Origin: Mycobacterium paraterrae
GTDB taxonomy: Bacteria; Actinomycetota; Actinomycetes; Mycobacteriales; Mycobacteriaceae
Reading direction: 5' to 3'
Assembly (NCBI RefSeq): GCF_022430545.2
Contig: NZ_CP092488.2
Coordinates: 2,046,001-2,110,000, forward strand
DNA: 64,000 nt
Positions 7,223 through 15,460 of this stretch are shown here, piece by piece. A program made the translations under genes and the position numbers. Every line of letters starts with the position of its first letter. The first letter of the stretch is position 1. Below the pieces are notes generated by a model. The model was not told the origin of the DNA. It made no database searches and saw only the letters and a list, made by a program, of their open reading frames with translations.

Positions 7223-8236
7223 ATGTCCATGGTGGGCTGCTCTGACGGGGCGCGAACGAAAGGTAAGCCGGTGCACGATCTGCAGGCGGAGCCAACGATC
7301 GACGTTGGTTTGGGGCGCCTGATCGCCGCGGGTCTGAAGGACGCCGGCGGCCAAGCGCGCCTGCCCACCGGCGGGCAGGCCGGGCGCGTGCCGGTGGCGT
7401 GGGTGACCAACCAGTGGCAACGCGCTATCAACCGAGCCGACGAATCGATGCTGGGATTCACAGTGGCCAGCCGGTGGCGCTTCGGCCATCTTCGCCTGAC
7501 GGACTACATGTTTCGCAGTGCGCCGACCCTCGCCGACGCGGTCGCTGGTTTTGTGCGGTTCGTCGACGTACTCAACACCGCGGCGAACGACGTCGGACTG
7601 GTGCGCGGCAAGCGGGACGGTCTCACCATCGTCTACCAGGTTCGCAGTGGTGACCCTCAGGTTGACGCGGTCGCAAGCCAATTCGCATTGGGCACCATTC
7701 TCCGACTTGCTCGACATGCCGCTGGCCGCGAGATTCGGCCTCTGCATCTCGGATTCGCGGCTGACGCACCTACTCACGCGTCGCGCATTGCCGCGATCAC
7801 AGGAGCCCGCGAAATCGATTACGGCACAGAGCTTTCCTTCATGACGCTCCCGCCCGACGACCTTTTCCTACCGCTGCCAGACGCCGACGCGACGCTGGCG
7901 GCGGTCCTGGAGACGCACGCCGCCGATGTCATCAAGGCAGGTGGTGCCGGGGCGACACTGAGGGACCGGCTGCGACCCGTCATCGCCGCTCAATTCGGCA
8001 CGGGGGAGCCGTCATTGGCGGCCGCAGCTCACAAGATGGCGATGAGCCCGCGGAGCCTGCAGCGTCGGTTGAGCGAAGAGGGCACCAGTTGGCGCGATGT
8101 GGTCGATGCGCTGCGCCGAGAACGTGTCGAGGCGTTGTTGGCGGACGGCTTGAGCAGATCGGCGGTCGCGGCTCGGGTGGGCTTCAACGACAGCCGCGCA
8201 CTACGTGCGGCGCTGCGGCGCTGGCACGGCAATTGA
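7223..8236 (+). CDS. AraC-family regulator with arabinose-binding-type N-terminal domain
   Basis: 337 aa from ATG 7223; GTG 7271 (VHDLQAEP) is an alternative start. Residues 30-210 resemble the Arabinose_bd/OruR-type sensor domain of mycobacterial AraC proteins (TVASRWRFGHLRLTDYMFRSAPTLADAV). The C-terminal HTH_18 region has PSLAAAAHKMAMSPRSLQRRLSEEG and LADGLSRSAVAARVGFNDSRALRAALRRW. The final helix is short and ends at RRWHGN. It is convergent with the MBL/hydrolase operon (8251-10933), a plausible but unproven target. Confidence 0.88.
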   Translation: MSMVGCSDGARTKGKPVHDLQAEPTIDVGLGRLIAAGLKDAGGQARLPTGGQAGRVPVAWVTNQWQRAINRADESMLGFTVASRWRFGHLRLTDYMFRSAPTLADAVAGFVRFVDVLNTAANDVGLVRGKRDGLTIVYQVRSGDPQVDAVASQFALGTILRLARHAAGREIRPLHLGFAADAPTHASRIAAITGAREIDYGTELSFMTLPPDDLFLPLPDADATLAAVLETHAADVIKAGGAGATLRDRLRPVIAAQFGTGEPSLAAAAHKMAMSPRSLQRRLSEEGTSWRDVVDALRRERVEALLADGLSRSAVAARVGFNDSRALRAALRRWHGN

Positions 8237-8250
8237 CAGCGCAGCCCACC

Positions 8251-9078
8251 TCAAATTCGGTATTCGATCAACGTGTCAGGCTGACCGCGCTCGCTGGTCC
8301 AGCTGAGATACTCACTGTGGTCATGAGTGCAGAACATGTGGATGTCGTGGGCGTGGTCGATCCGTAGCTCTCTCAGCCTGCCCAGGCTGGCGATGCGATT
8401 GGCGAAGTCGGTCTGGAACGCGATTTCGAGCGGCAGCCCCGGCGGGTGAGCGAGAAAGTTCATCGTGTGGTCGAAGTAGGCGTCACCGGCATGCAGGGAC
8501 CACGCGTTGTTCTCGCGATAGGCGACACCGCAATGGCCGATGGTGTGGCCTGGCAGCGGAACGAGCTTGACATCCAACGCTTCTGGGAGGTCGACGGTGC
8601 GAGCCGGCAGACCGAACCAACGCTCGTCGGTGGGGCCGTAGGTCTTGAAGCGCGTGCGATGTGACACCTGGTAAGGCCGGTAGGGCCCACGCTGCTGAGT
8701 GCCGTCGTAGGCGTTCAGTTCTTCTTCGGCAACATGTACGACAGCGTTGGGGAAGTCATGCAGACCGCCCACATGATCGTTGTCGAGGTGAGTGAGAACG
8801 ATGTCGGTGACTTGGCTGAGCTCTATTCCGCGCGCCTGCAGACGGTGTGCGGCGGTAAGTCGCGGGTCGACCAAAATCCCGAGTTTGAACAACGCGTCGG
8901 CCCCCAGTAAGCGTTGCGGATCGTCCATCTCTTGGGTGCCGAACCCGGTGTCGAGCAGGATGATCCGGTCGCCGACGTGGAAGACCACGCAGTGAATGGA
9001 CATCGAGGTGGTTGACGTGTGCACCAGTGGACCCATCAACCCGAAGGTGGTGTGCTCGATGACGATCTTGGGGGACAC
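8251..9078 (-). CDS. MBL-fold metallo-hydrolase, lactonase-like
   Basis: 275 aa. The metal motif THLDNDHVGG puts H-L-D-N-D-H at residues 97-102, a variant of HxHxDH. Later ligands are in LPGHTIGHCGV (His), LHAGDAYFD (Asp) and the C-terminal FCTHDHSEY (His). Overall layout resembles N-acyl-homoserine-lactonase-type MBL proteins, but substrate cannot be read from sequence. GTG start 9078 with AAGGAG upstream. It is the last gene of an operon after a CMD-family protein (9110-9703) and a serine hydrolase (9713-10933). Confidence 0.88.
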   Translation of the reverse strand: MSPKIVIEHTTFGLMGPLVHTSTTSMSIHCVVFHVGDRIILLDTGFGTQEMDDPQRLLGADALFKLGILVDPRLTAAHRLQARGIELSQVTDIVLTHLDNDHVGGLHDFPNAVVHVAEEELNAYDGTQQRGPYRPYQVSHRTRFKTYGPTDERWFGLPARTVDLPEALDVKLVPLPGHTIGHCGVAYRENNAWSLHAGDAYFDHTMNFLAHPPGLPLEIAFQTDFANRIASLGRLRELRIDHAHDIHMFCTHDHSEYLSWTSERGQPDTLIEYRI

Positions 9079-9109
9079 GAATACTCCTTGCCGTCTGGAC
9101 CTGATCCCG

Positions 9110-9703
9110 TTACGCCTCTTCGGGTTTCGGAATCTCGAAAGCGTTCAGCAGTGCGCACGTCAACAGGTACAACCCGACGAGGTAAACCATGTCGACCACG
9201 GTGGCGCGACCGAACTGCTTTTCGGCTTCGCGATAGAGATCGTCATCGACGTGGCGTTCCCGGGTGAGCTGTCGGGCGAATCTGTGGGCCACGAGCTGGC
9301 CGGGTGTTAGTCCGGCAGGCGTTTCACCAGCGCACAGACCCGCGATAACCGGCTCGGAAAGACCGACCGTCCGCGCGACCGCCGAATGGGCATAAAGCTC
9401 GTAAGGGGACTGCCACACCGCTCCGACGGTGAGGATCACCACCTCATGAGTCTGCTTGTCCAGCGTGGTGTGTGCCGAGTCGGCCTGCATCCAGGCAAGG
9501 AAGCCTGGTGTGATGCCGGTGCTGTACAGGTACGGATTGAACGGTCCGATCAACTGCCCGTCGTCGGTCATGCCCCGGAATCCGTTGGCGTCTGCCCATG
9601 TGACTAACGACGACCGTAAGGTTTCGTACAGCGTTCGCTGATCCCCGGACAACGTCCGCGGGTCGATCAACGGCAGTCGTCCGCCAAGTGCCGAATCGTT
9701 CAT
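9110..9703 (-). CDS. Carboxymuconolactone decarboxylase (AhpD-like) family protein
   Basis: 197 aa. The all-helical CMD core is recognisable from THEVVILTVGAVWQSPYELYAHSAVARTVGLSEPVIAGL, with Glu102 and His106. The CxxC of true AhpD peroxidases is absent, so a disulfide-relay activity is unlikely. Related mycobacterial proteins are annotated only by family. It sits between a serine hydrolase and an MBL hydrolase on the same strand (gaps 9 and 31 bp), suggesting a shared catabolic task such as hydrolysis of an ester or lactone. Confidence 0.85.
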   Translation of the reverse strand: MNDSALGGRLPLIDPRTLSGDQRTLYETLRSSLVTWADANGFRGMTDDGQLIGPFNPYLYSTGITPGFLAWMQADSAHTTLDKQTHEVVILTVGAVWQSPYELYAHSAVARTVGLSEPVIAGLCAGETPAGLTPGQLVAHRFARQLTRERHVDDDLYREAEKQFGRATVVDMVYLVGLYLLTCALLNAFEIPKPEEA

Positions 9704-9712
9704 CGGTAGCCT

Positions 9713-10933
9713 TCACGCCTGGTCTGCGAGCAGGATGTCGTCGAGCCAGTTGAAGACGACCTCGTCTTTGTACGCCAATGCCCCTGACTGACAATGGTTT
9801 TCGGCACCGTCCTCGGCTGTGAATCGGGCGAACTGTTTCGGGGAGCGCAGGGCGTTGTAGACGTGTTCAGGCTGCCCGCGGAAGAACTGGTCACCGTCCG
9901 CCTCCATGACCAGGCATGGGCAGGCAATGCGTTCGACGACGCCGCCGTCCAGGGTCATCTTTTGGCATGCGACCGCAAATTCGTAATAGGACTCGGTGCC
10001 GAACGAGAACGTGCCCTGGGTGAAATTCCAGCGTAGCAAGGTGTTGGCGCGTATCTCGTCGGCGATGATCTCGTCGAAGCGAGAAGCGTCGCCGTCGTCG
10101 AATGCCGTTGTCGCCGCCGGTGACAACACGCCACGCACGCAGTCCTCGAAGCTGTACACGCCGTCGAAGAAAATCGCGGCCTTGAACCGCGGTTCGAATG
10201 CCGCCGCGCGGGCGCCGAGGTAGCCACCCAAACTCATTCCCTTCAGCGCGAGGCGATCACCGTCGACATCGGACCGAGTCAGCGCGTAGTCGACGGCCGG
10301 GCTGACGACCTTCTCCCAGTCGTGACGGAAGAACAGTTTCTGCTCGCGCACCGGGGCACCCTGCCCCGGGCCGTCGAAGGTCAAGCAGTTGTAGCCCCGT
10401 CGAGTGGCCGGCGCACCGCCGTAGAAGTAAAGCTCCTCGATGCTGGAGTCGTAACCGCCGTGAAAGATCAGCGTCGGCCGAGGTTCGCCGGAGTCATCCA
10501 CCTTGTAGAAGTAACCGGGCAAAGTCGTTCCCTCGTAAGGGATTTCGATTTTCTCCCAGGTGGGTCCGGTGAGTTCGGCGGCTCTGGCATACGCGTCGCG
10601 GGAGGCCCGGGAGTCGTGCAGGATGCGTGGATCATCGGGGTCGCCGTGCAGATAGAACTCGGCCATGCGGAAATACGTCGAGGCCCGCAGAAAGCTCTCT
10701 CGCGCGCTGACTTTGTGTCCGGCCTTGTCGGAAGCCTGCGCGCGGCCCAAGGTTCGTTCGGCACGGGCGTGCCAGTTGGTGTACCAGCTCTCGAAATCAC
10801 CTTCTACGATCTGCTCGGCGGTCGCCATCATCTCACCCAGGTCGCTGCCACCGTAGTAGATGAAGCCGAGATTGCGGACGAGCTCGAACGCAAACGAGTC
10901 GTCCTTGAAGCCGATCTTCACCAACACCTCCAT
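9713..10933 (-). CDS. Alpha/beta hydrolase of the pseudooxynicotine-hydrolase type
   Basis: 406 aa from ATG 10933; an upstream in-frame start at 11029 adds 32 residues of low-complexity Ala/Arg sequence and is disfavoured. A helical N-terminal cap (residues 1-125) precedes the hydrolase core. Motifs are FHGGYDSS (oxyanion, about 158-164), GMSLGG with Ser234, EADGDQFF with the acid at 347 or 349, and ENHC with His381. This layout matches dienelactone-hydrolase-like C-C bond hydrolases related to 2,6-dihydroxypseudooxynicotine hydrolase. First gene of a three-gene operon. The substrate is unknown. Confidence 0.85.
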   Translation of the reverse strand: MEVLVKIGFKDDSFAFELVRNLGFIYYGGSDLGEMMATAEQIVEGDFESWYTNWHARAERTLGRAQASDKAGHKVSARESFLRASTYFRMAEFYLHGDPDDPRILHDSRASRDAYARAAELTGPTWEKIEIPYEGTTLPGYFYKVDDSGEPRPTLIFHGGYDSSIEELYFYGGAPATRRGYNCLTFDGPGQGAPVREQKLFFRHDWEKVVSPAVDYALTRSDVDGDRLALKGMSLGGYLGARAAAFEPRFKAAIFFDGVYSFEDCVRGVLSPAATTAFDDGDASRFDEIIADEIRANTLLRWNFTQGTFSFGTESYYEFAVACQKMTLDGGVVERIACPCLVMEADGDQFFRGQPEHVYNALRSPKQFARFTAEDGAENHCQSGALAYKDEVVFNWLDDILLADQA

Positions 10934-11093
10934 GAATGCTGTGGCGCAGTGCGTTTCGCTACATGTGCGAGCCGCTAGAGCCAGCCTTGCAGCGGTGAGA
11001 CCAGAGCCGCCACAATTGGCGCGTCGCAACCGGATTCTGGCGCGCCCGAGCCTCCGGAGCGGTGGAGTCGGACTGCGAGCGCGGCGGGAAGAA

Positions 11094-12539
11094 TCAGCTC
11101 GGCTCGTCTAGCGGGTCCGGCTGAATCAGACGGTGCGCGTCGTCGAGGATCGATCCTTCGGCGACGCGGACGGTGACCAACGCCGACACGGCGGTGGCCG
11201 CCAGCTGCATGTACATCACCACGATCTGGTAGCGGATGGCAGTCAGGGGACTCACACCGGCCAGAATCAGGCCGGTCATGGCACCGGGCAGGCTGATCAA
11301 CCCCACGACTTTCGTAGAGTCGATCGCCGGGATCAACGCGGTGCGCAGCGCGGAACGCTGGTACGGCAAGATCGCCTCGCGTCCAGACTGGCCCAGAGAT
11401 AACCGGGCCTCAACGGCCGGCCGCGATTGACGAAGTTCGGCATCGAGCCGCCGCAGCGAACTTCCGGCGGCCAGCATCGCAGACGAGACGATCATGCCGC
11501 CGACCGGAACGATGACACGGCCCTGGGCGGCGATCACCCGACCGGCCAACAACGTGCCGAGCGTGACGACAGTGCTGGCGGCAACTCCGCTGGTCGCGGC
11601 AACCCGAGCGCCGGGGAGTCCGCTGCTGCGGCGGCCCGCGACCTGCCCGGCGATGACGATCATCCCGATCAACCAGCCGAAGGGACCGAGCAGGCTGGGT
11701 CGCTGGAAGACGATGCGGAGAAGGGCGCCAGCGGTCAGCAATTGCACCGCAGCCCGCGCACCGGCGACGGCGATTTCCCGCGTGAGACCGAGCCGCTGCC
11801 GGTAGGCGATCGCCCCGGCCACGCCGACCAACAGCAGCGCTACGACTACGCCGCCCCAGCTCGGCACGGCCAACGCCGTGGTGGCCATCGCGGCGAGACG
11901 CAACGGGGAGCGCCGGCCTACCGGCTGAGATCGTGCTGCCCGCACACCACTGACTGCCGCCCACCGTCGCAGGGAGCGGAGCCCCAAGCCGGTGAAGCTG
12001 ACCGCTGCCAGACCGAGCGGCAGGGCGAGCCACGTCCACCGCGGACGGATGGGGATTCGCTTGAGCTGCCCAACCAGTGGCGGCCGGGCCGCAGCAGCGG
12101 CCGGCGCGGGGTAGTAGCCGATCCGGTCGAGCGCCGCACGTAACCGTTCGATCTCCGGCGGCGGGTCCGAGTCGTCACGCTCCGGAATCAGCAGCGATTG
12201 CGCGAGGCCACCCACGATCTTGCTCAGCAGGCCCCCGCGGTGGCCGGCACCCAGGTACGGGGACGTCGGTGTGCCGGTCGACGCGACGGCGACGTCCTGC
12301 GCCTCGGCAATCGCCGACACGACGGCCGCGGTGTCGCAGCTGCCGGGCTCGTACCACACCACAACCGACGCGGTACGCGGATAAGCCTGCACTGCGCGGA
12401 CACCGTCCACCGTCGCGACGATTTGCTCGATCGCGCTGGCCCAGCCCGGGTCATGACGAAACGCCTTCGCGCGCAACCGCATTCGTCCCGCAGTCGACGA
12501 GACAACCACGGGCCTGGCGCCGGCGTCAGTGCACGGCAT
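11094..12539 (-). CDS. CtpC-type HMA-like domain fused to a FetB/UPF0014-type permease
   Basis: 481 aa. Residues about 10-95 match the N-terminal domain of mycobacterial CtpC-type P1B ATPases: AGRMRLRAK then VRAVQAYPRTASVVVWYEPG then VVSAIAEA. No CxxC is present. A linker and one hydrophobic segment (WTWLALPLGLAAVSFTGLGL) follow. From about residue 225 the protein is a polytopic UPF0014/FetB-like permease: REIAVAGARAAVQLLTAGALL, the QSGREAILPYQRSALRTALIPAIDSTKVVGLISLPGAMTGLILAGVSPLTAIRYQIVVMYM signature, and a final membrane pair. No ATPase phosphorylation motif (DKTG) exists. It overlaps the PacL gene upstream by 14 nt. Together with the FetA-like ATPase it is inferred to be a metal exporter. 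Confidence 0.85.
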   Translation of the reverse strand: MPCTDAGARPVVVSSTAGRMRLRAKAFRHDPGWASAIEQIVATVDGVRAVQAYPRTASVVVWYEPGSCDTAAVVSAIAEAQDVAVASTGTPTSPYLGAGHRGGLLSKIVGGLAQSLLIPERDDSDPPPEIERLRAALDRIGYYPAPAAAAARPPLVGQLKRIPIRPRWTWLALPLGLAAVSFTGLGLRSLRRWAAVSGVRAARSQPVGRRSPLRLAAMATTALAVPSWGGVVVALLLVGVAGAIAYRQRLGLTREIAVAGARAAVQLLTAGALLRIVFQRPSLLGPFGWLIGMIVIAGQVAGRRSSGLPGARVAATSGVAASTVVTLGTLLAGRVIAAQGRVIVPVGGMIVSSAMLAAGSSLRRLDAELRQSRPAVEARLSLGQSGREAILPYQRSALRTALIPAIDSTKVVGLISLPGAMTGLILAGVSPLTAIRYQIVVMYMQLAATAVSALVTVRVAEGSILDDAHRLIQPDPLDEPS

Positions 12540-12828
12540 CGACAGGTCCCGCGGGGTCGTCTGCCGGGTGAGCCGGCTGCGGCGACGGAGCTTCGCTGTC
12601 GATGCGCTCCGCAGCCTCGGCGACCACGTCGGCGACGGCTAGTCGAGCCCGGGCGGCGCCTTCCTCGGCCTCGCGGGCAACGCGGAGACCCCACGCTGTC
12701 ACCGAAACGCTGGCTGCGCGCAGCGGCTTTTTCGCCGCCACCTTCCGCAACCCCTCGTAAGCAACCATTCCCACCACGCCGGTGACCACCGTGGGCGCCG
12801 CCTTCGCCAAGACCCCTTGCCACACCAT
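12526..12828 (-). CDS. PacL (DUF1490) family membrane protein
   Basis: 100 aa. An N-terminal hydrophobic segment (APTVVTGVVGMVAYEGL) is followed by KVAAKKPLRAASVSVTAWGLRVAREAEEGAARARLAVADVVAEAAERI, the conserved DUF1490 pattern. In M. tuberculosis such proteins (PacL1-3) are encoded next to the P1B ATPases CtpC, CtpG and CtpV and act as platforms or metal chaperones for them. Here the C-terminal His/Asp tail is poor (PAHPADDP...DAVH), so metal binding may be weaker. The partner encoded immediately downstream, with a 14-nt overlap, is not an ATPase but an HMA-FetB fusion. Confidence 0.85.
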   Translation of the reverse strand: MVWQGVLAKAAPTVVTGVVGMVAYEGLRKVAAKKPLRAASVSVTAWGLRVAREAEEGAARARLAVADVVAEAAERIDSEAPSPQPAHPADDPAGPVDAVH

Positions 12829-12854
12829 TAGTACAGTCCCTTCACCTTGTTGAA

Positions 12855-13511
12855 TCAGTTCCAGCTCATAGCTTTTGCGTGGCTTGCGACGACATGACCG
12901 TGGTCGAGGACCAGGACCTGCCCGGCGACGCTGCCGATCAGACCTTGGTCGTGGCTGACGAGGACCACGGTTCCGCCCGCGCTCACGAAGTCGCCGACGA
13001 GCGCCCCGACGACTTCGGCTGATGCCTCGTCGAGCGCCGAGGTCGGCTCGTCGAGCAGCAGCATGCTCGGTTCGACGGCCAACGCCCTCGCCAGAGCCAG
13101 GCGCTGCACCTCGCCGCCGGAGAGTTCCGCGGTGGCGCGCTCGAGGAACGAAGGCGCCAGGCCGACCCGGGCGATCAAGTCGACCGCGGCAGCCTCAGGC
13201 AAGTCCTGACGCCCGACGCGCACCTCGTCAAGTACGCGGTTGGTCAGCAACACCGGGGTCTGCGCCACCATCGCGACCCGGCGCCGGAGCGCCAAGACAT
13301 CCAGCTCAGTGAGGGGCACACCGTCGAGCGTGATGCGTCCGGTGGTGGGTTCGGTGAGCCGGTTCAGTAATCGCAGCAGCGTCGATTTACCCGCTCCGCT
13401 CGCACCGGTCACCGCGGTGCAGCGGCCGGCCGAGATAGTGGCGCTGACCTGCGCCAACAGCGTGGACGGACCGCGGGTCACCGTGACCTGCTCGAGGTGA
13501 AAACCATCCAT
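12855..13511 (-). CDS. ABC transporter ATP-binding protein, FetA/YbbL-like
   Basis: 218 aa. Walker A GASGAGKST at about 36-44, Q-loop VAQTPVLLTN, signature AELSGGEVQRLALARAL, Walker B MLLLDEPTSALD and H-loop VLVSHD are all intact. Small size and pairing with a FetB-like permease two genes downstream support the FetA-type (iron export) subfamily; a phosphate-type importer ATPase is less likely because no binding protein is encoded. It is the first gene of the operon ATPase, PacL, HMA-FetB. Confidence 0.88.
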   Translation of the reverse strand: MDGFHLEQVTVTRGPSTLLAQVSATISAGRCTAVTGASGAGKSTLLRLLNRLTEPTTGRITLDGVPLTELDVLALRRRVAMVAQTPVLLTNRVLDEVRVGRQDLPEAAAVDLIARVGLAPSFLERATAELSGGEVQRLALARALAVEPSMLLLDEPTSALDEASAEVVGALVGDFVSAGGTVVLVSHDQGLIGSVAGQVLVLDHGHVVASHAKAMSWN

Positions 13512-13649
13512 GTCCGTCAGCCGTGCACTTCAGAACAACGGTGTGCCGCCAAACCTGTTCTGCCGCTGGGCATCTGCGTATGCAACGAACTTTCATTCCC
13601 GTCTCCTGGACCGGCGCACTCGCCGCTGGGCTCGAGCCTAGGAAGGGTC

Positions 13650-13668
13650 CGCTGAGAGAGCGCTGAGA
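13650..13668. promoter_or_regulatory. 11-bp-period direct repeat upstream of the metal operon
   Basis: CGCTGAGA occurs at 13650-13657 and again at 13661-13668, a period of one helical turn typical of sites for OmpR-type or BldC/MerR-like proteins. It lies about 140 bp upstream of the ATPase gene, in the 296-bp gap shared with the divergent HTH gene. An AT-rich patch (TTATATAG) occurs near 13767, closer to the HTH gene. The regulatory role is inference. Confidence 0.35.
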
Positions 13669-13807
13669 TCGCCGGGATTCTCGAGTACAGGCGGGCGCCG
13701 GCCCGTGCCACTGACGCACAGCGCTAAGTCCCATCCGACTTCTCCGTAAATAACCGCATACATCCTTATATAGAGGTCCAGTGGGATGGATAGGGTAGTT
13801 TGAGGTA

Positions 13808-14233
13808 GTGACCGTCGCTATGTATTCCGCCGAACAGGTGGCCGACATTCTCGGACTGCACGTGCGCACTGTGCGCGGCTATGTCCGCGATGGCCGGCTA
13901 CCGGCCGTCAGGGTGGGCAAGCAGTACCGGATCGCCGAACGGGATCTACGGGCCTTCGCCGGGATGCCAGCCGACGAGCCGGCCGGCATCCCGCGTGCGC
14001 ACGTATCGACCGTCGTGCACATCGAAAATGTCGACCGCGTCGCGATGGATCGCATCACCGGGCACTTGACCGCCGTGACGACCGGGACTGCGCGTCACCC
14101 GGGGCAACTAGATGTCCACTGCAGGTATGACGAATTGGTCGGCCGTCTGACGGTGTTCGTTGACGGCGATGCCGAACCCAGCGCGGCCGTGATCGGGTTG
14201 ATTGGCGCCCTGTCACGTCAGGACGAGCAATGA
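13808..14233 (+). CDS. Excisionase/MerR-type HTH protein with a C-terminal sensor-like domain
   Basis: 141 aa. Residues 5-52 form a winged helix-turn-helix of the excisionase/BldC type: YSAEQVADILGLHVRTVRGYVRDGRLPAVRVGKQYRIAERDLRAFAG. The remaining 85 residues look like an alpha/beta domain (VSTVVHIENVDRVAMDRITGHLTAVTTGT, then HCRYDELVGRLTVFVDGD) that I do not recognise. A recombination role is unlikely because no integrase is nearby. The stop overlaps the next start as ATGA, so it is coupled to the hydrolase at 14230. Divergent from the metal-transport operon, it could control it, itself, or both. Confidence 0.8.
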   Translation: MTVAMYSAEQVADILGLHVRTVRGYVRDGRLPAVRVGKQYRIAERDLRAFAGMPADEPAGIPRAHVSTVVHIENVDRVAMDRITGHLTAVTTGTARHPGQLDVHCRYDELVGRLTVFVDGDAEPSAAVIGLIGALSRQDEQ

Positions 14234-15081
14234 GCGACGGCATCTATCGCTCCTCGACTGGCAAGCAGGCGGTCGAGCGCAGCTACCGCGCGCAGCTTCG
14301 GCGATGGACGATGCCTTTGCGACAGCGCACCGTAAGCACCCGCGAGGGAGACACTTTCGTCCTCGACTGCGGACCCCTGGATGCACCGCCGGTCGTCCTG
14401 CTGCATGGTGCAGGGAGTAACAGCGCGATCTGGCGGGCCGATGCCTCGCTGTGGTCACTCACGCACAGGCTCTACCTGGTCGACATCATTGGCGAGCCCG
14501 GACTGAGTGCGCCGTCACGGCCCCCGCGTGGCTCCGACGCCTATGCGTCGTGGCTGGACGACGTACTCGACGAATTGAGCGTCGAGGCAGCTGTTCTCGT
14601 GGGGGTGTCGCTGGGCGGCTGGCTCGCCACCGACTACGCGATTCGCCGCCCCGACCGAGTACGACGACTAGCGCTGCGCGCCCCCGCCGGTATCGGGCGG
14701 CAACGCAACGGCGCCGTTCTGGCAGCGCTTATCCTCATGCCGTTCGGGGACCGCGGCATTCGCGAGGCGCTTCGCATCGCGCTAGGGCCAGGAGACATTT
14801 CTGAACCCGTGATCGACTACATGCTGACGATCCAGCGCCACTACCGTCCGCGTCGCGACGCACTGCCCATTTTCTCCGACGCAGACCTCGCGGCCATCGC
14901 CGCACCACTTTTCGTCGTGGTGGGTGCACGCGACCGCATGCTCGACTCGCGTGAAACGGCGGAACGCCTGGCGCGCTTACAACCCGCGGCATCGATCACT
15001 GTGCTGCCGGGCGTGGGCCACGGTCTATTCGACGACGGTAAAAAGCTGCACGCACTTCTCGAACATGGCGCACACCGGTGA
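14230..15081 (+). CDS. Alpha/beta hydrolase (carboxylesterase-like)
   Basis: 283 aa. LLHGAGSN (oxyanion, 58-65), GVSLGG with Ser127, GARDRMLDS for the acid and GVGHGLF for the His complete the triad. No signal peptide was seen. It overlaps the upstream HTH gene (ATGA) and the downstream YqeY-like gene (GTGA), forming a tight three-gene unit. The substrate is unknown. The strict coupling suggests the HTH protein senses its substrate or product. Confidence 0.85.
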   Translation: MSDGIYRSSTGKQAVERSYRAQLRRWTMPLRQRTVSTREGDTFVLDCGPLDAPPVVLLHGAGSNSAIWRADASLWSLTHRLYLVDIIGEPGLSAPSRPPRGSDAYASWLDDVLDELSVEAAVLVGVSLGGWLATDYAIRRPDRVRRLALRAPAGIGRQRNGAVLAALILMPFGDRGIREALRIALGPGDISEPVIDYMLTIQRHYRPRRDALPIFSDADLAAIAAPLFVVVGARDRMLDSRETAERLARLQPAASITVLPGVGHGLFDDGKKLHALLEHGAHR

Positions 15082-15449
15082 CAGGGCCGCAGGATTTGCG
15101 GGTCTTCCTCGAAAGGCTACGCCGCGACCTGCGCTGCGCGCTCAAACTACACCAGGCAGAACGCGTCTCAGCGCTGCGAGCAATGATTGCGGCGGTCGAC
15201 AACGCCGGAGCAGCACACCCCGCAAATGGGGCAACGCGACCTGACGGGGGTGTTATCGCCCACTCGACGCCGGGACTCTTCTCGACGGAGGCGCCGAGAC
15301 GCGAGCTGTCCATGACAGATGTTCACGCGATCATTCGAGGTCTCGTCGGCGACTGGGAGACACAGGCCACGCATTACCGATCGCTGCAGCAGCACGACGC
15401 GGCAGACCGCCTCGTCCGCGAAGCGGAGATCCTCCGCGCCTATCTGTAG
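15078..15449 (+). CDS. GatB/YqeY-like domain protein
   Basis: 123 aa. The N-terminal helix pair LRRDLRCALKLHQAERVSALRAMIAAVDNA is typical of the YqeY/GatB tail family, and the C-terminal HYRSLQQHDAADRLVREAEILRAYL fits its end. In GatB this domain contacts tRNA; the role of free YqeY proteins is not settled. GTG start 15078 overlaps the previous stop. The protein is shorter than the usual 150-residue YqeY. Confidence 0.7.
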   Translation: MTGPQDLRVFLERLRRDLRCALKLHQAERVSALRAMIAAVDNAGAAHPANGATRPDGGVIAHSTPGLFSTEAPRRELSMTDVHAIIRGLVGDWETQATHYRSLQQHDAADRLVREAEILRAYL

Positions 15450-15460
15450 CCGGATCCGGG

